Under the pieces are notes generated by a model, which made no database searches, was not told where the DNA came from, and was given only the letters and a program-made list of their open reading frames with translations. 64,000 nucleotides of DNA from contig NZ_AXAU01000008.1 of NCBI RefSeq assembly GCF_000472965.1, positions 124,001 through 188,000 of the forward strand, written 5' to 3'. This DNA comes from Bradyrhizobium murdochi. GTDB taxonomy: Bacteria > Pseudomonadota > Alphaproteobacteria > Rhizobiales > Xanthobacteraceae. A program made the position numbers and the translations under genes. Positions within the stretch are counted from its first letter, which is position 1; each line of letters starts with the position of its first letter. Below, piece after piece: positions 34,670 through 45,296 of the stretch.

Positions 34670-36379
34670 ATGGCCGCGTTGAATCCAACTACGAGACGCA
34701 AGCGAACCGCCATTCTCGTCGTTCACGGCATCGGCAGCCAGCGCGCCCTGGAAACAATGCGTGGGGTGATACGCGGCATCTGGCTCGACTGCAACAACCC
34801 GGCCGACAAGAACAAGCGGGTATGGACGCATCCGCAAAAGGATGGCGCCGATATCGATCTGTCCGTCATGACGACCAACGGAGTACCGGACTCGAAAGAT
34901 AATCGCAGCGTCGACTTCCACGAACTGTATTGGGCTCATCTGATGAGTGAAACCAGGGCGGTTGCGGTGCTGCTCTGGCTCTACGAGCTTGGCCGGAAGG
35001 GTCCGATCATGAAGCTCGGCATGAACGGACTCTGGTGGGCCGCGGCCATTTTCCTGTGCCTGATGAATCTTTCTTTCGCAGTGCTGGTGCTGCGGGGCGT
35101 CTTGCTGTTTTCGGGAAACAGCGCGCAGATCATGCTGGTGGCGCCGTTTCTGCTGCTCGTCGCCAGTATATTTGTCGGTTTTGCCGTGGCGTGCCGGTGG
35201 CTGGCGTTCCGGCTCATCATCCTGTTTGCAGTTCTATTGGCGGGCGGAGGCCTGCTGGCCCTCGGCTACTTCGAGGTCGCGTGGCATTTCGCCGGCAGCC
35301 CCGGAATTCCTGATGGCGCCGAACTGGTGACGCTGATTGCGCTGCCTACGCTGATCGCGTTCATCGCAACCGGGCTGGTCATGGGGCTGCAGGGGCTGCG
35401 CGCCTTCTGCTGGGCTTTGTTCATTTCGCTGTTCCTGTTTGGCTGGTTTGTCACTGCCGACCGGTATTGGAATTCGGAGACGGCCTTCATTTCAACTGTG
35501 ATCAAGGGGTGGGTGTGGGGGCTGAACTCGCCGTGGGCCGTTGCCACGGCCGCGGCCGTGATTGGCCTCTATCTGATCGTCAATGCCGCATTCCTGCAGC
35601 CCTATCTCGGCGATGCGGCGCGCTACTTCCGCAATTCGCCCGCCAATGTCGCGGTGCGCCGGGCGATCCGGAAGGATGCCGTGGACACGCTCGAGCGTCT
35701 TCACACCAGCGGTCAATACGACCGGATCGTCGTGGTCGCGCACAGCCTCGGAACCGTGGTCGCCTACGACATGCTGCGCGCCTATTTCAGCCGGATTTGC
35801 AGCGAGCTGCCGCCGGTCGACCAGCTTTGGCAGGAGTTCGCCGACATCGACGGCGCGCCATGGCAGCCAGACGACAAGACCGACGCCGCGACGCATCAGG
35901 ACAAGGCCGATGCGTCGGCCAAGGTGGCCGACGCCGGGCTCAAGAAAGACTTCAAACGTCGTGTTGAAGAAAGAGAATTTCCGACCTGCCCGCCAAAGCG
36001 GCTCGATGCAGACGGTTTGCTAACGTTCCGAGACCCAAATACGGGGAATAGGCGGGTTCATAACGGCGCCCTGTTCGGCTTGACCCGGTGGACCAACATC
36101 TATTTCCCGCGGTTTCAGCTTTTCTGGGGAGACGCCATCGGCGGCGCGCTATCGCCGATCTTCGGCTACCACATCGTCGATCTCGAAGTAGCGACCAAGG
36201 CGGCAGGCGGCGCCGACTTCTTCACCCATACCGCCTACTGGGACGTCGAACGAAAGCCTGACACCTACAGCGCTCCGCACATCGTTGCGCTGCGCAAGGC
36301 CGTCGATCTGGTCGACAAAAACGACGCTATCGATCTGGTTGACGACGGTGACGATCCGACCAAGCACGAGGGGGAGTAG
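34670..36379 (+). CDS. Membrane-spanning alpha/beta hydrolase with split catalytic core
   Basis: The 569-residue protein starts with a lipase-type strand and oxyanion loop, ILVVHGIGSQ (residues 15-24). A region with about six hydrophobic helices (about 120-310) follows, then the nucleophile elbow VVVAHSLGTVVAYD (354-367, S359). The elbow is AHSLG rather than GHSxG. A C-terminal soluble region has a candidate catalytic histidine in ADFFTHTAYW. I do not recognise a named family. It may act on a lipid or phospholipid at the cytoplasmic face. Its transcript would start in a TATATT-bearing AT-rich patch near 34630. It is monocistronic. Confidence 0.72.
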   Translation: MAALNPTTRRKRTAILVVHGIGSQRALETMRGVIRGIWLDCNNPADKNKRVWTHPQKDGADIDLSVMTTNGVPDSKDNRSVDFHELYWAHLMSETRAVAVLLWLYELGRKGPIMKLGMNGLWWAAAIFLCLMNLSFAVLVLRGVLLFSGNSAQIMLVAPFLLLVASIFVGFAVACRWLAFRLIILFAVLLAGGGLLALGYFEVAWHFAGSPGIPDGAELVTLIALPTLIAFIATGLVMGLQGLRAFCWALFISLFLFGWFVTADRYWNSETAFISTVIKGWVWGLNSPWAVATAAAVIGLYLIVNAAFLQPYLGDAARYFRNSPANVAVRRAIRKDAVDTLERLHTSGQYDRIVVVAHSLGTVVAYDMLRAYFSRICSELPPVDQLWQEFADIDGAPWQPDDKTDAATHQDKADASAKVADAGLKKDFKRRVEEREFPTCPPKRLDADGLLTFRDPNTGNRRVHNGALFGLTRWTNIYFPRFQLFWGDAIGGALSPIFGYHIVDLEVATKAAGGADFFTHTAYWDVERKPDTYSAPHIVALRKAVDLVDKNDAIDLVDDGDDPTKHEGE

Positions 36380-36446
36380 AGCTTGGGCCCCGGCTCAGCC
36401 GCGCACCGCTATCGCGCCGCGCTGCGTCCGGGGCACGAGACTGGCC

Positions 36447-38273
<1,827 letters not shown>

Positions 38274-38300
38274 GGCTCTTCTTCTGGTCGTGCATGTGGA

Positions 38301-38348
38301 GGCGCGATCTCACCGGAAAACCGGGACCCACTTTTCCGGATCGCGCTC
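38301..38348. repeat. Palindromic repeat family A, copy 3 (in typA leader)
   Basis: The ends GGCGCGATC and GATCGCGCTC replace the usual GCATGATC, but the GGAAAACCGG core and CACTTTTCCGGATC arm match the other copies. It lies about 27 bases before the typA start codon. Confidence 0.65.
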
Positions 38349-38649
38349 AAACCTGGGATGCGAACGGGGCCACAGCTCAAACCTGGCCCCAAAAAGGAAG
38401 CCCGGCCAAAAGGACCGGGCACACCTTACGCGTTGCGGCGCAATATATTCAGAAAACGCCAAAAAACAATGGTTCGTTTGGCATTTGGTTAGCCGATTTT
38501 GGGTACGGCGCCGGGCTCGATTGCCTGTTTCGGGGTCGGGATAAACTGCGCAAAACCGCGTCAAAATGGGCTTTGACCGCCTCATTGCAGCGGCAGGACC
38601 GGTTCCGCAGCGATCGCGCATGGTCGAGACGTGCTTCATATGCTCTCGA
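38349..38649. other. typA upstream region
   Basis: This stretch between typA and phoD holds a stem (GCCCGG 38400-38405 with CCGGGC 38415-38420) and the candidate typA promoter, but no convincing gene. phoD ends at its right edge, so the two genes run in the same direction. Confidence 0.5.
38442..38469 (-). promoter_or_regulatory. Candidate typA promoter
   Basis: On the minus strand, TTGTTT (38469-38464) and TATATT (38447-38442) are separated by 16 bases in an AT-rich patch within GC-rich DNA. The spacing and -10 match a housekeeping promoter, but the -35 is only partly consensus. A transcript from here would have a leader of about 160 bases. Confidence 0.35.
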
Positions 38650-40224
38650 TTAGGCTGGCTTCGGATCGAGCGTCGTCGACCACAGCGCAACATCGGCGCG
38701 GTCGCGCAAGGTCACCGTCATCTGTCCGCTGCCGCCGTCGATCCTGACGTGGCCGAAAAACTGCATTCCGGCGGACGGCGGCAAATTCTGTTTGCCGGGT
38801 CCCGGAGCCTTGATGAACTTCACCTCGGGTCCGAACGTGTTGTCGAGGTCGTTCGGGCCGAAGCTGCCGGCGTGCAGGGGACCAGCGACAAACTCCCAGA
38901 AGGGATCGAATTCTTGAAAGTGCGCCTTGTCGGGATTGTAGTAATGCGCGGCCGCGTAGTGCACATCCGCGGTCAGCCACACGGTGTTGACCACGCCCGA
39001 CGTCTTGATGAAACGCAGGAGGTCGGCGATCTCGAACTCACGGCCGCGCGGCGGGCCGTCGCTTTGCGCAACGGCTTCCGAGCCCATTTTGTTGCGCGCA
39101 TCGTCATAGACGATGATGCTGAGCGGCATGTCGGATGCGATCACCTTCCAGGTGGCGCGCGAGTTCAACAGTTCCCGTTTCAGCCACGCGAGTTGCGCCG
39201 GCCCGAGAAAAAAGCTTGCCGGCCCGTAAGCGGTCTCCTGGTTCGCACCATTCGGCCCGCGATAGCTGCGCTCGTCCAGCATGAACACGTCGAGATGCGG
39301 GCCATAGCGCAGCGTGCGGTAGACCCGCCCCGGCTCCGTGATACTCGCGCGGATCGGATACATCTCGTGGAACGCGCGCGCTGAGCGGGCCGCGAGCAGG
39401 GCGAGGTTGCGCTCCTCGTAGGCGGCAGGCAGTTCCTTGGACGACGACCAGTTGTTGACGACCTCGTGGTCGTCCCACTGCACGAAGATCGGCACCTCGG
39501 CATTGAACGCGCGCAGATGCTCGTCCATGAAGTTGTACTTGTGCGCGGCGCGGAATTCGTCGAGCGTTTCGGCGACCTTTGATTTCTCAGGCGTCGTCAC
39601 GTTCTTCCAGACCTTGCCATCGGGAAGCGTCACCTCGCTCTTGATCGGGCCGTCGGCATAGATGGTGTCGCCCGAGTGCAGCAGGAAGTCCGGACGATGC
39701 TTGCGCATGGTGGCGAAGGTGAGCATGCCGCCGTCATCCGGGTTGATGCCCCAGCCCTGTCCGGCAACGTCGCCGCCCCAAACGAAGCTGATGTCGCGGC
39801 GGTCGCTAGGCGCGGTGCGAAACCGCCCGACCACCGGCTCGCTTTCGACGCTGGTATGGGCGAGGTCGCGAAACCGGATGCGATAAAATATCTCCTGCCG
39901 GGCAGGCAGGTTCTCCAGCAGCATTTTCGCGGTGAAGTCGCTTTCGGGCAGCGCTGCGATCGGCGGCAAAGCCCGTGCGTTGGCAAAGGATTCATTCGTG
40001 GCGACCTCGACCAGCATTTGCGAAGGCCGGTCGGCGCGGGCCCATACCATGCCGCCGTCAGCGCCGACATCGCCCGACTGCACGCCGGAGGTGATCACGG
40101 GCCGGTCCGCGGCGCGGCTGAGATAGGGCGTTGCAATGACGCCGATGGCGCCTGCTCCGGCGGTGGCGAGGAAATGACGCCGCGAAATTCCAGGAAGGCG
40201 GTTGCGGGAAATCCTGAACCTCAT
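38650..40224 (-). CDS. phoD: PhoD-family alkaline phosphatase, Tat-exported
   Basis: The 524-residue protein has a twin-arginine signal (ISRRHFLATAGAGAIG) and a PhoD_N domain (about residues 40-130). The metallophosphatase domain follows, with FLLHSGDTIYADG, QWDDHEVVNNW and LTADVHYAAAHYY as metal-binding motifs. It cleaves phosphomono- or diesters outside the membrane with Ca/Fe. No Pho-box is recognised upstream. A second, unrelated alkaline phosphatase is encoded at 52.9 kb. Confidence 0.92.
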   Translation of the reverse strand: MRFRISRNRLPGISRRHFLATAGAGAIGVIATPYLSRAADRPVITSGVQSGDVGADGGMVWARADRPSQMLVEVATNESFANARALPPIAALPESDFTAKMLLENLPARQEIFYRIRFRDLAHTSVESEPVVGRFRTAPSDRRDISFVWGGDVAGQGWGINPDDGGMLTFATMRKHRPDFLLHSGDTIYADGPIKSEVTLPDGKVWKNVTTPEKSKVAETLDEFRAAHKYNFMDEHLRAFNAEVPIFVQWDDHEVVNNWSSSKELPAAYEERNLALLAARSARAFHEMYPIRASITEPGRVYRTLRYGPHLDVFMLDERSYRGPNGANQETAYGPASFFLGPAQLAWLKRELLNSRATWKVIASDMPLSIIVYDDARNKMGSEAVAQSDGPPRGREFEIADLLRFIKTSGVVNTVWLTADVHYAAAHYYNPDKAHFQEFDPFWEFVAGPLHAGSFGPNDLDNTFGPEVKFIKAPGPGKQNLPPSAGMQFFGHVRIDGGSGQMTVTLRDRADVALWSTTLDPKPA

Positions 40225-40313
40225 GCGGGCCTCTTTCGGATCTGGCGCGGGTGCGGTGTAGCACCGTCAGACCTAGAAAGATTTGATGACGGCTCGATTA
40301 CCGGGCTGGCAGA

Positions 40314-41744
40314 TCAGGCGTTGCCGGCCGCGCGGAACTGCGCGCTGGCGCGTTGCAGGTTTTGCGGCATGCTCAGCAACAGCGCCTTGCGGTCGGCGAC
40401 CGCGTTGTGGAATTGCTCGATCGCGATGTTGAAAGCGGTCAACGTGCCTTCCTCGATCGTGCCGTGTTCGTAGCACAGCAGCGTGTGGCGCAAAATGTCG
40501 TCCGCTTCCGCCTGCATCTGGTCGAGCTCGTCCATCGAATCGCACTGGCGGGCGGCGCTGAGCATGTCGAGAAGCCGGTCGCGCTGCGATACGTTGACGT
40601 TGCGCTCATCCTTCTTGAGGTAGCCCGCAAACCACGCGCCGGCGGAGCCCATCGCCGACATCGCCATCAACGTCCACCAGATGTAATCGCTGTAACGGTC
40701 GAGAAAGGTTTTTTCCTCGCCGTCGACAAAGGCGGCGGCGCCGGGATGCACGGGAATCGTGGCGTCCTTGTCGGTGTCGGGCGTCTCGATCTTTGCGGTG
40801 AGCGGAAACTCGTTCTTCAGGGTTTGCCGGATGGCGAATAGTTGGCGAGTAAAGGCGGCGATGGTCGATTCCGAAATGCCTCTGCGTGCCACGATGTGAT
40901 GCGCGAAACTGATGGTCTTGACCTCTGCCTCGGGCTTGTCCGGCGCGCCGCCAAAGGTCCCGGCGGGAATTTCGGACGCCTCGTAGGCGGGGTGGTTCTG
41001 CGCAATCGCCTCCGCCGAATCGATCGCCAGGAATTTCGGCGTGCCGCCGTCGCGGGTCGAAGCCGCGATCGCGTCCGACGTGATTTTGCTGTTGACCGGG
41101 CCGGCCGCAAGATAGGCATCCGCCTTCTGGCTGCGAATGGCTTCCGCGGCCTCGTTGGCCGGAAACTGAACGATCTCGACTTTGCCGGGATCGACGCCGT
41201 ATTGCAGCAGGATCACCTTGAGCAAATTGACATTGGCCTGGGTGCGGCCGACCACGCCGATGCGCCGGCCGGCAAGCTGCGTAATGTTCCTGATGTCGGG
41301 CGCGGCCTTCCTGCCTTTGGCAGCCCTGGCCTTGCCGGCCGACGGCACCCATAACACCGCGACGTTCTTGCGCAGCGTTGCCACGGCCTGCGCGTTCTTC
41401 GGCACCTCGAGATCGCCGCGGATGATGGCGAGATCGGCTTTGCCTTCGCCGAGCAGATTGGCGCTCGCGACCGCGCCGTCAGTTTGCACCGGACGCAGCC
41501 GGACCTGGCTGTTTCTGGGATTATTGAAGGCTTGCGCCAGATTCTGAACCACCTTGAGATCGTCGCTGTTGGCAGGGCCAACCGCGATCCGTAGCGTCAC
41601 CGGCCGCATCGCAAAGTAATAGCCGGCCGCCAGCGCGCCGACGACAGCCAGCACGCCGGCCAGCGTCACGAATGTCAGCCGTCGTTTCGCAGAGCGGGGC
41701 GAGGGGGCGGCCGGCGTTTCCGCAGAATGGGGGCCGTCGGTCAT
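40314..41744 (-). CDS. TAXI-family TRAP substrate-binding protein with two membrane anchors
   Basis: The 476-residue protein has an N-terminal hydrophobic anchor (about residues 25-46) and a TAXI domain with VTLRIAVGPANSDD, RRIGVVGRTQANVNLL and AAEAIRSQKADAYLAAGP. A second membrane segment near 365-385 and a cytosolic helical C-terminus of about 90 residues follow. A cytosolic tail is unusual for a binding protein and suggests signalling rather than only transport. No DctQM-like or 4TM-12TM membrane protein adjoins it. ATG 41744 is the start; a TTG precedes it. Confidence 0.82.
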   Translation of the reverse strand: MTDGPHSAETPAAPSPRSAKRRLTFVTLAGVLAVVGALAAGYYFAMRPVTLRIAVGPANSDDLKVVQNLAQAFNNPRNSQVRLRPVQTDGAVASANLLGEGKADLAIIRGDLEVPKNAQAVATLRKNVAVLWVPSAGKARAAKGRKAAPDIRNITQLAGRRIGVVGRTQANVNLLKVILLQYGVDPGKVEIVQFPANEAAEAIRSQKADAYLAAGPVNSKITSDAIAASTRDGGTPKFLAIDSAEAIAQNHPAYEASEIPAGTFGGAPDKPEAEVKTISFAHHIVARRGISESTIAAFTRQLFAIRQTLKNEFPLTAKIETPDTDKDATIPVHPGAAAFVDGEEKTFLDRYSDYIWWTLMAMSAMGSAGAWFAGYLKKDERNVNVSQRDRLLDMLSAARQCDSMDELDQMQAEADDILRHTLLCYEHGTIEEGTLTAFNIAIEQFHNAVADRKALLLSMPQNLQRASAQFRAAGNA

Positions 41745-41982
41745 CAATCCCCGTAGGTTTGAGGGTGGAGTTTCACGCAGCCGGCACGCTTCACTTATTA
41801 TTCTAGCAAATTTCCTGGCGGAACCTTTGTTACATCTCTGTCATGGTTACCGGCATCCGGGCTGGACGCGCCTTGCATGCCAATTTTGGGCATGGGGGAT
41901 CCCCGGAGCGGCCTTGGGTGTTAGGCTTGGGTGTTTAGGCTTGGGTATCAGGTGACAGGCTGATTCAAGCGCGGAGGCGATC

Positions 41983-42288
41983 ATGGCGGAACGGCTGTCG
42001 GCAGAAGCGCGAAAATCGGCGCTGGCGGAACTGGCCGGCTGGTCGGAAACGGCCGGTCGCGAGGCGATTGCCCGCACCTTCACGTTCAAGGACTTCAACG
42101 AGGCGTTCGGTTTCATGTCCCGCGCCGCCCTCGTGGCCGAAAAGAACGACCACCACCCGGAATGGAAGAACGTCTACAAGACGGTGGAAGTGGTGCTGGC
42201 GACCCATGACGCCGGCGGCGTCACCAGGCGTGATATCGATCTGGCCAAGGCCATGAACGCCATCGCCGGGCAATTGGGCGTCGCCTGA
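41983..42288 (+). CDS. phhB: 4a-hydroxytetrahydrobiopterin dehydratase (pterin carbinolamine dehydratase)
   Basis: The 101-residue protein has the diagnostic [18 protein letters not shown] segment (histidines of the active site) and an N-terminal [13 protein letters not shown]. It dehydrates 4a-carbinolamine-tetrahydrobiopterin formed by aromatic amino-acid hydroxylases, or may serve another pterin. No phhA gene is adjacent. An AGGCGATC site supports the start, though weakly. Confidence 0.93.
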   Translation: MAERLSAEARKSALAELAGWSETAGREAIARTFTFKDFNEAFGFMSRAALVAEKNDHHPEWKNVYKTVEVVLATHDAGGVTRRDIDLAKAMNAIAGQLGVA

Positions 42289-42391
42289 GGTCACTCTCGC
42301 GATCTTGCGGGGTGGGGCGGACATCCCCAATTCCTGATTCGTACATGTTGGCCGCGGCGATCTGCCGCGCCGATGCAAGGGGAGCGTCGCG

Positions 42392-42778
42392 ATGGCATCG
42401 TCCGATCACACCGCGGGTTTTGAGCCGGCCGACCGGCTGGCGCAGGACCGCGAGAGCGTACGCCGGCGCTTCTGGATCAAGTTCAAGCGGGTGATGGCGC
42501 AGCTTCCGTTCGCCGAGGATCTGCTCGCGGCGTACTATTGTGCATTCGACAAAGAGACGCCGCGTCACGTACAGGCTGCGCTGATCGGCGCTGTCGCCTA
42601 TTTCATCCTGCCGCTCGATTTCATGCCGGACGTGATGCCGCTGCTCGGATTCACCGACGATGCGGCCGTGCTCGCCACCGCCATCCGCTTGGTCGCAAGT
42701 CACATCACGCAGGAGCATCGCGATGCCGCCCGCGCTGCGCTGAAGCGCGGGATCGACGTTGATGAAACGACGGAATAG
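42392..42778 (+). CDS. YkvA family (DUF1232) membrane-associated protein
   Basis: The 128-residue protein carries the DUF1232 core VQAALIGAVAYFILPLDFMP, followed by DVMPLLGFTDDAAVLATAI. The P-x-D-x-x-P-D pattern is diagnostic. The function is unknown. A strong GGGGAG site precedes the ATG and a clean terminator follows nine bases after the stop. Confidence 0.9.
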   Translation: MASSDHTAGFEPADRLAQDRESVRRRFWIKFKRVMAQLPFAEDLLAAYYCAFDKETPRHVQAALIGAVAYFILPLDFMPDVMPLLGFTDDAAVLATAIRLVASHITQEHRDAARAALKRGIDVDETTE

Positions 42779-42786
42779 CGGATGCC

Positions 42787-42823
42787 AAAAAGCCCGTTCC
42801 GATTGAATCGGAACGGGCTTTTG
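42787..42823. terminator. Stem-loop terminator after ykvA-like gene
   Basis: The arms AAAAGCCCGTTCCGATT (42788-42804) and AATCGGAACGGGCTTTT (42806-42822) are perfectly complementary. The loop is closed at the tip by four to six bases in practice, and the element ends in a U-run on either strand. It can stop the YkvA transcript and the TAXI gene that converges on it. Confidence 0.9.
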
Positions 42824-42883
42824 ATTTTCTGGCCTTGAACCGGCGGCCGGGCCGGATCAATGCCGGCTTCCGCCGGAAGCGGC

Positions 42884-44047
42884 CTAGCGCGTCTGCGCCC
42901 TGGCGCCTCGCTCCGCTTCCCACGCCTGGAACTGCTTGAAGAGCGCTTCCTTGTCCGCATCCGTCTTGACGCTCGCCGCGGTCGTCGGGCTCTGCTTCAG
43001 GAATTCATCGAACCTGGCGCGCGACACCGCCTCAACGTTGTGGGTCTTGAGCCATTGCTCGGCGACCGGCAGACGCTGCCAATCAGGAAGCGGCGCCGAC
43101 AGCGAGACTTCCTTCCACTTCGGGTGGAACGGCGGGTTCTGGAATCTCGGAAACTTCGTGAAGAAGGCGTCCACGAACTGGGCCAGCTTGCGGTAGCGGT
43201 CGGTGTTGGGTGCCCAGTTGTAGGCTGCGAGCACCGCAGGCACGGCAATGGTATCGACCTTCCCGCCTTCGGCGATCAGGTTGGGATAGTCCTTCGAGGT
43301 CAGGGTGGCCGGCAAATAGTCGCCCTGCAGCGGCCGCGAATAGTCGACCGGAACCAGATGGAAGCGGTCGTCCTTGAATGCGGCGACGGACTTGTACGGT
43401 TTGCCGCCGACGGCAATCACCGCGTCGATCTCGCCAGCCCGCATTTTCTCCATCGCGATGCGCTGCTCGAGATAGAGGAAATTCGGTTTGATGCCGAGCC
43501 GTTCGAACACGATCGCGGCGGTTACGAAGGTGCCGCCATTGGGAAGGTCGACGCTGACCTTCTTGCCGTTAAGCTGGCTGATGTTGGTCACCGACTTCGA
43601 CGCGAGGACGTACATCTCCTCATTGTAGAGCTTCGTCACATAGGTGAATTGCTTCTTGATGTCCTTCGCAAAGCCCTTCTTCTCGAGATAGTCGAGCGTG
43701 TCGGCGCGCACGATGCCGAGGTCGACGCCCTGCAGGAACAGGATGTCGGCCACGCTCTGCACAGATCCGCGCCCGACGATCGGAAGTACGCGCAACTTGT
43801 TTCCGTCGTCGAGCACGGAAGCGAGGTCGGCACCGAACTGCACATAGGTGCCGCCGATGGTGCCCGAGATCAAAGTGACCGTGTTTGCGTTCAGTGCCTG
43901 CTTGGTTGAGACCGAACCGAACTGAAAAATCGCTTTTAGACTTTCGCTGACCTTGGCCGGATCGTAGTCCGTCTCAGCGGCCTTGGCCGCCGTATTGCTG
44001 CATGCCATCGTTATGGCAAGCAATACCATTCCCAGTAAGTGCCGCAT
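42884..44047 (-). CDS. TAXI-family TRAP substrate-binding protein, exported
   Basis: The 387-residue protein has a signal peptide with a possible lipobox cysteine (ITMACS) and a TAXI domain: ISGTIGGTYVQFGADLASVL, ILFLQGVDLGIVRADTLDYL, KKVSVDLPNGGTFVTA. This is the standard family pattern for ligand-binding lobes. Ligands of TAXI proteins are often glutamate-like or unknown. As with the protein at 40.3 kb, no membrane subunit is nearby. ATG 44047 follows GAGGAAA; an in-frame start 16 codons earlier is poor. Confidence 0.85.
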   Translation of the reverse strand: MRHLLGMVLLAITMACSNTAAKAAETDYDPAKVSESLKAIFQFGSVSTKQALNANTVTLISGTIGGTYVQFGADLASVLDDGNKLRVLPIVGRGSVQSVADILFLQGVDLGIVRADTLDYLEKKGFAKDIKKQFTYVTKLYNEEMYVLASKSVTNISQLNGKKVSVDLPNGGTFVTAAIVFERLGIKPNFLYLEQRIAMEKMRAGEIDAVIAVGGKPYKSVAAFKDDRFHLVPVDYSRPLQGDYLPATLTSKDYPNLIAEGGKVDTIAVPAVLAAYNWAPNTDRYRKLAQFVDAFFTKFPRFQNPPFHPKWKEVSLSAPLPDWQRLPVAEQWLKTHNVEAVSRARFDEFLKQSPTTAASVKTDADKEALFKQFQAWEAERGARAQTR

Positions 44048-44092
44048 GGGTTTCCTCTGCGCTGGTCTTGAGTAATTTTTCTTGAGTAATTG

Positions 44093-44137
44093 CATAGATC
44101 GAGATGACTTTTCTTCGAATCGTCATCTCGCTCTATG
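44093..44137. repeat. Inverted repeat upstream of TAXI gene
   Basis: The left part CATAGA-T-CGAGATGAC (44093-44108) pairs with GTCATCTCG-C-TCTATG (44122-44137) with one mismatch. A short direct repeat CTTGAGTAATT (44067-44077, 44081-44091) lies between it and the gene start. It is a candidate regulator site or leader hairpin for the TAXI gene. Confidence 0.5.
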
Positions 44138-44147
44138 TCTTTGATTT

Positions 44148-44196
44148 GAGCATGATCTTTTCGGAAAACCGGTTCCCACTTTTCCGGATCATGCTC
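44148..44196. repeat. Palindromic repeat family A, best-preserved copy
   Basis: The element opens GAGCATGATCTTTTCGG and closes CCGGATCATGCTC, with the GAAAACCGGTTCCCACTTTT core. The ends are perfectly complementary. Its last base is the last base of the stop codon of the Sel1-like gene, so the element abuts and slightly overlaps that gene. Confidence 0.85.
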
Positions 44197-45296
44197 TAGT
44201 TCTGCAACTGGCCGAGCCGCCGCTTCGCATCAGGCGACCCGAGCTGGGCCGCCTTCTGGTACCAGAGCCGCGCCGCCGCCGGATCGGGCGTGACGCTCCG
44301 CAAATCCTGGCTGCCCAGCACTTGCGGATCATACGTTCCGGCCAGCATCAATGCCGCCTCCGCCTCCTGCGCGTCCGCCGCGCGCTCAAGCAATAGTCGG
44401 GCGGAAGTAATGTCGCCGATCGCAAGTAGGCCCTTCGCTCGCTTCAGCAACGCCGCAAGTTCGTCCGGATCGATGCGACGTGCCGGAGCCGCTTCGCGCG
44501 TGGGCTCATGTGCCGCCGGTGCGGCCGCAGCAACCGGGGCCGCCGGATTGATCGCAGCGACGACGTCGTTGGATGCTTCGCGCGCCACCGGCTCAGGCAC
44601 GGCGATCTTGCCCTTGAGCGCGCTCTGATAGGCGGCGGCAATTTCGTCGCGCGACGGCGATGCGGATGCCAGCGCAGTGGGCGGCGAGCGGCGAGCGGCT
44701 GCCATCTCCGCACCGGATGGCTCGGCGGCCAGCGGTGGCGCGGCAACGCGCTGCGGCGGCGCGGGCTCCGGCACCGCTGCGGCGAGCTGGGCGGCCGGCG
44801 GCGCGCTGCCGCCACCACCGCCGCCAAGCGAGGCGTTGAATATGACGGCCCGGGTCGAATCGATCGAAAACAGCGCGAGAACGGCCGCTATCGCCGACAC
44901 GATCACGACGCCGGTTACGATGCGCCCGGCGCGCGCCTTCTTCAGGCCTCCGCTGCCGAACCTTCCGCTGCCGAACGTATATTCGGAAAGCTGCTGGTGT
45001 GACTCTTCCTCGTAGTTGGAAAGGAAAAGCGGCACCGGCTCGTGTGGCGGGAGCTCCTCCGGCAGCACATCTGTCCGCTCAAACGATGGTGCAAAAGACT
45101 GCGCATACTGCGGCTGCTCATATTGCGGCTGCTCGTATCGGAGCTGTTCGTATTGAGGCTGTTCGTACCGGGGTTGCTCGTATCGAAGCTGCTCGTACCG
45201 AGGCTGATCGGCCTCGTATAACCGAGGATCGCTGATAGCTTCGTCGAATCTGTCGAACGGATCTCTCGCCTGACCAGGCTTGGTGTTGTCCGCCAT
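44196..45296 (-). CDS. Membrane-anchored Sel1-like repeat protein with YEQ repeat
   Basis: The 366-residue protein has an acidic cytoplasmic N-terminus with a tandem xYEQx repeat (residues 33-66), one membrane helix (about 126-145), and an alanine- and proline-rich periplasmic linker. Two Sel1/TPR-like units end the protein (LLAIGDITSARLLLERAADAQ and PAAARLWYQKAAQLGSPDAKRRLGQ). Sel1 repeats usually mediate protein contacts. I do not know a named homologue. The start ATG 45296 follows GGGGAG; the longer frame to 45497 lacks a site. The stop lies in repeat A. Confidence 0.75.
   Translation of the reverse strand: MADNTKPGQARDPFDRFDEAISDPRLYEADQPRYEQLRYEQPRYEQPQYEQLRYEQPQYEQPQYAQSFAPSFERTDVLPEELPPHEPVPLFLSNYEEESHQQLSEYTFGSGRFGSGGLKKARAGRIVTGVVIVSAIAAVLALFSIDSTRAVIFNASLGGGGGGSAPPAAQLAAAVPEPAPPQRVAAPPLAAEPSGAEMAAARRSPPTALASASPSRDEIAAAYQSALKGKIAVPEPVAREASNDVVAAINPAAPVAAAAPAAHEPTREAAPARRIDPDELAALLKRAKGLLAIGDITSARLLLERAADAQEAEAALMLAGTYDPQVLGSQDLRSVTPDPAAARLWYQKAAQLGSPDAKRRLGQLQN
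45099..45200 (-). repeat. Tandem coding repeat (YEQ pentapeptides)
   Basis: About seven 15-base units encode RYEQL, RYEQP or QYEQP in tandem within the gene at 44196-45296. Codons for each unit vary little (tat/tac, gag, caa/cag), so the array probably arose by recent unequal exchange or slippage. Copy number may vary between strains. Confidence 0.8.

Noticed and set aside
38400..38420. Terminator upstream of typA
   Set aside because: The 6-bp stem has no U-run on the typA strand and no gene ends just before it. It is more likely a leader hairpin.
42860..43909. 349-codon plus-strand open frame
   Set aside because: It is antisense to the exported TAXI protein, which has the full family pattern.
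43990..44047. Confident lipoprotein signal in the exported TAXI protein
   Set aside because: ITMACS resembles a lipobox, but the -3 residue and length are not ideal, so ordinary signal-peptidase cleavage remains possible.
45099..45200. Possible CRISPR-like array
   Set aside because: The repeats are 15 bp without spacers and translate in frame as YEQ pentapeptides within a gene.
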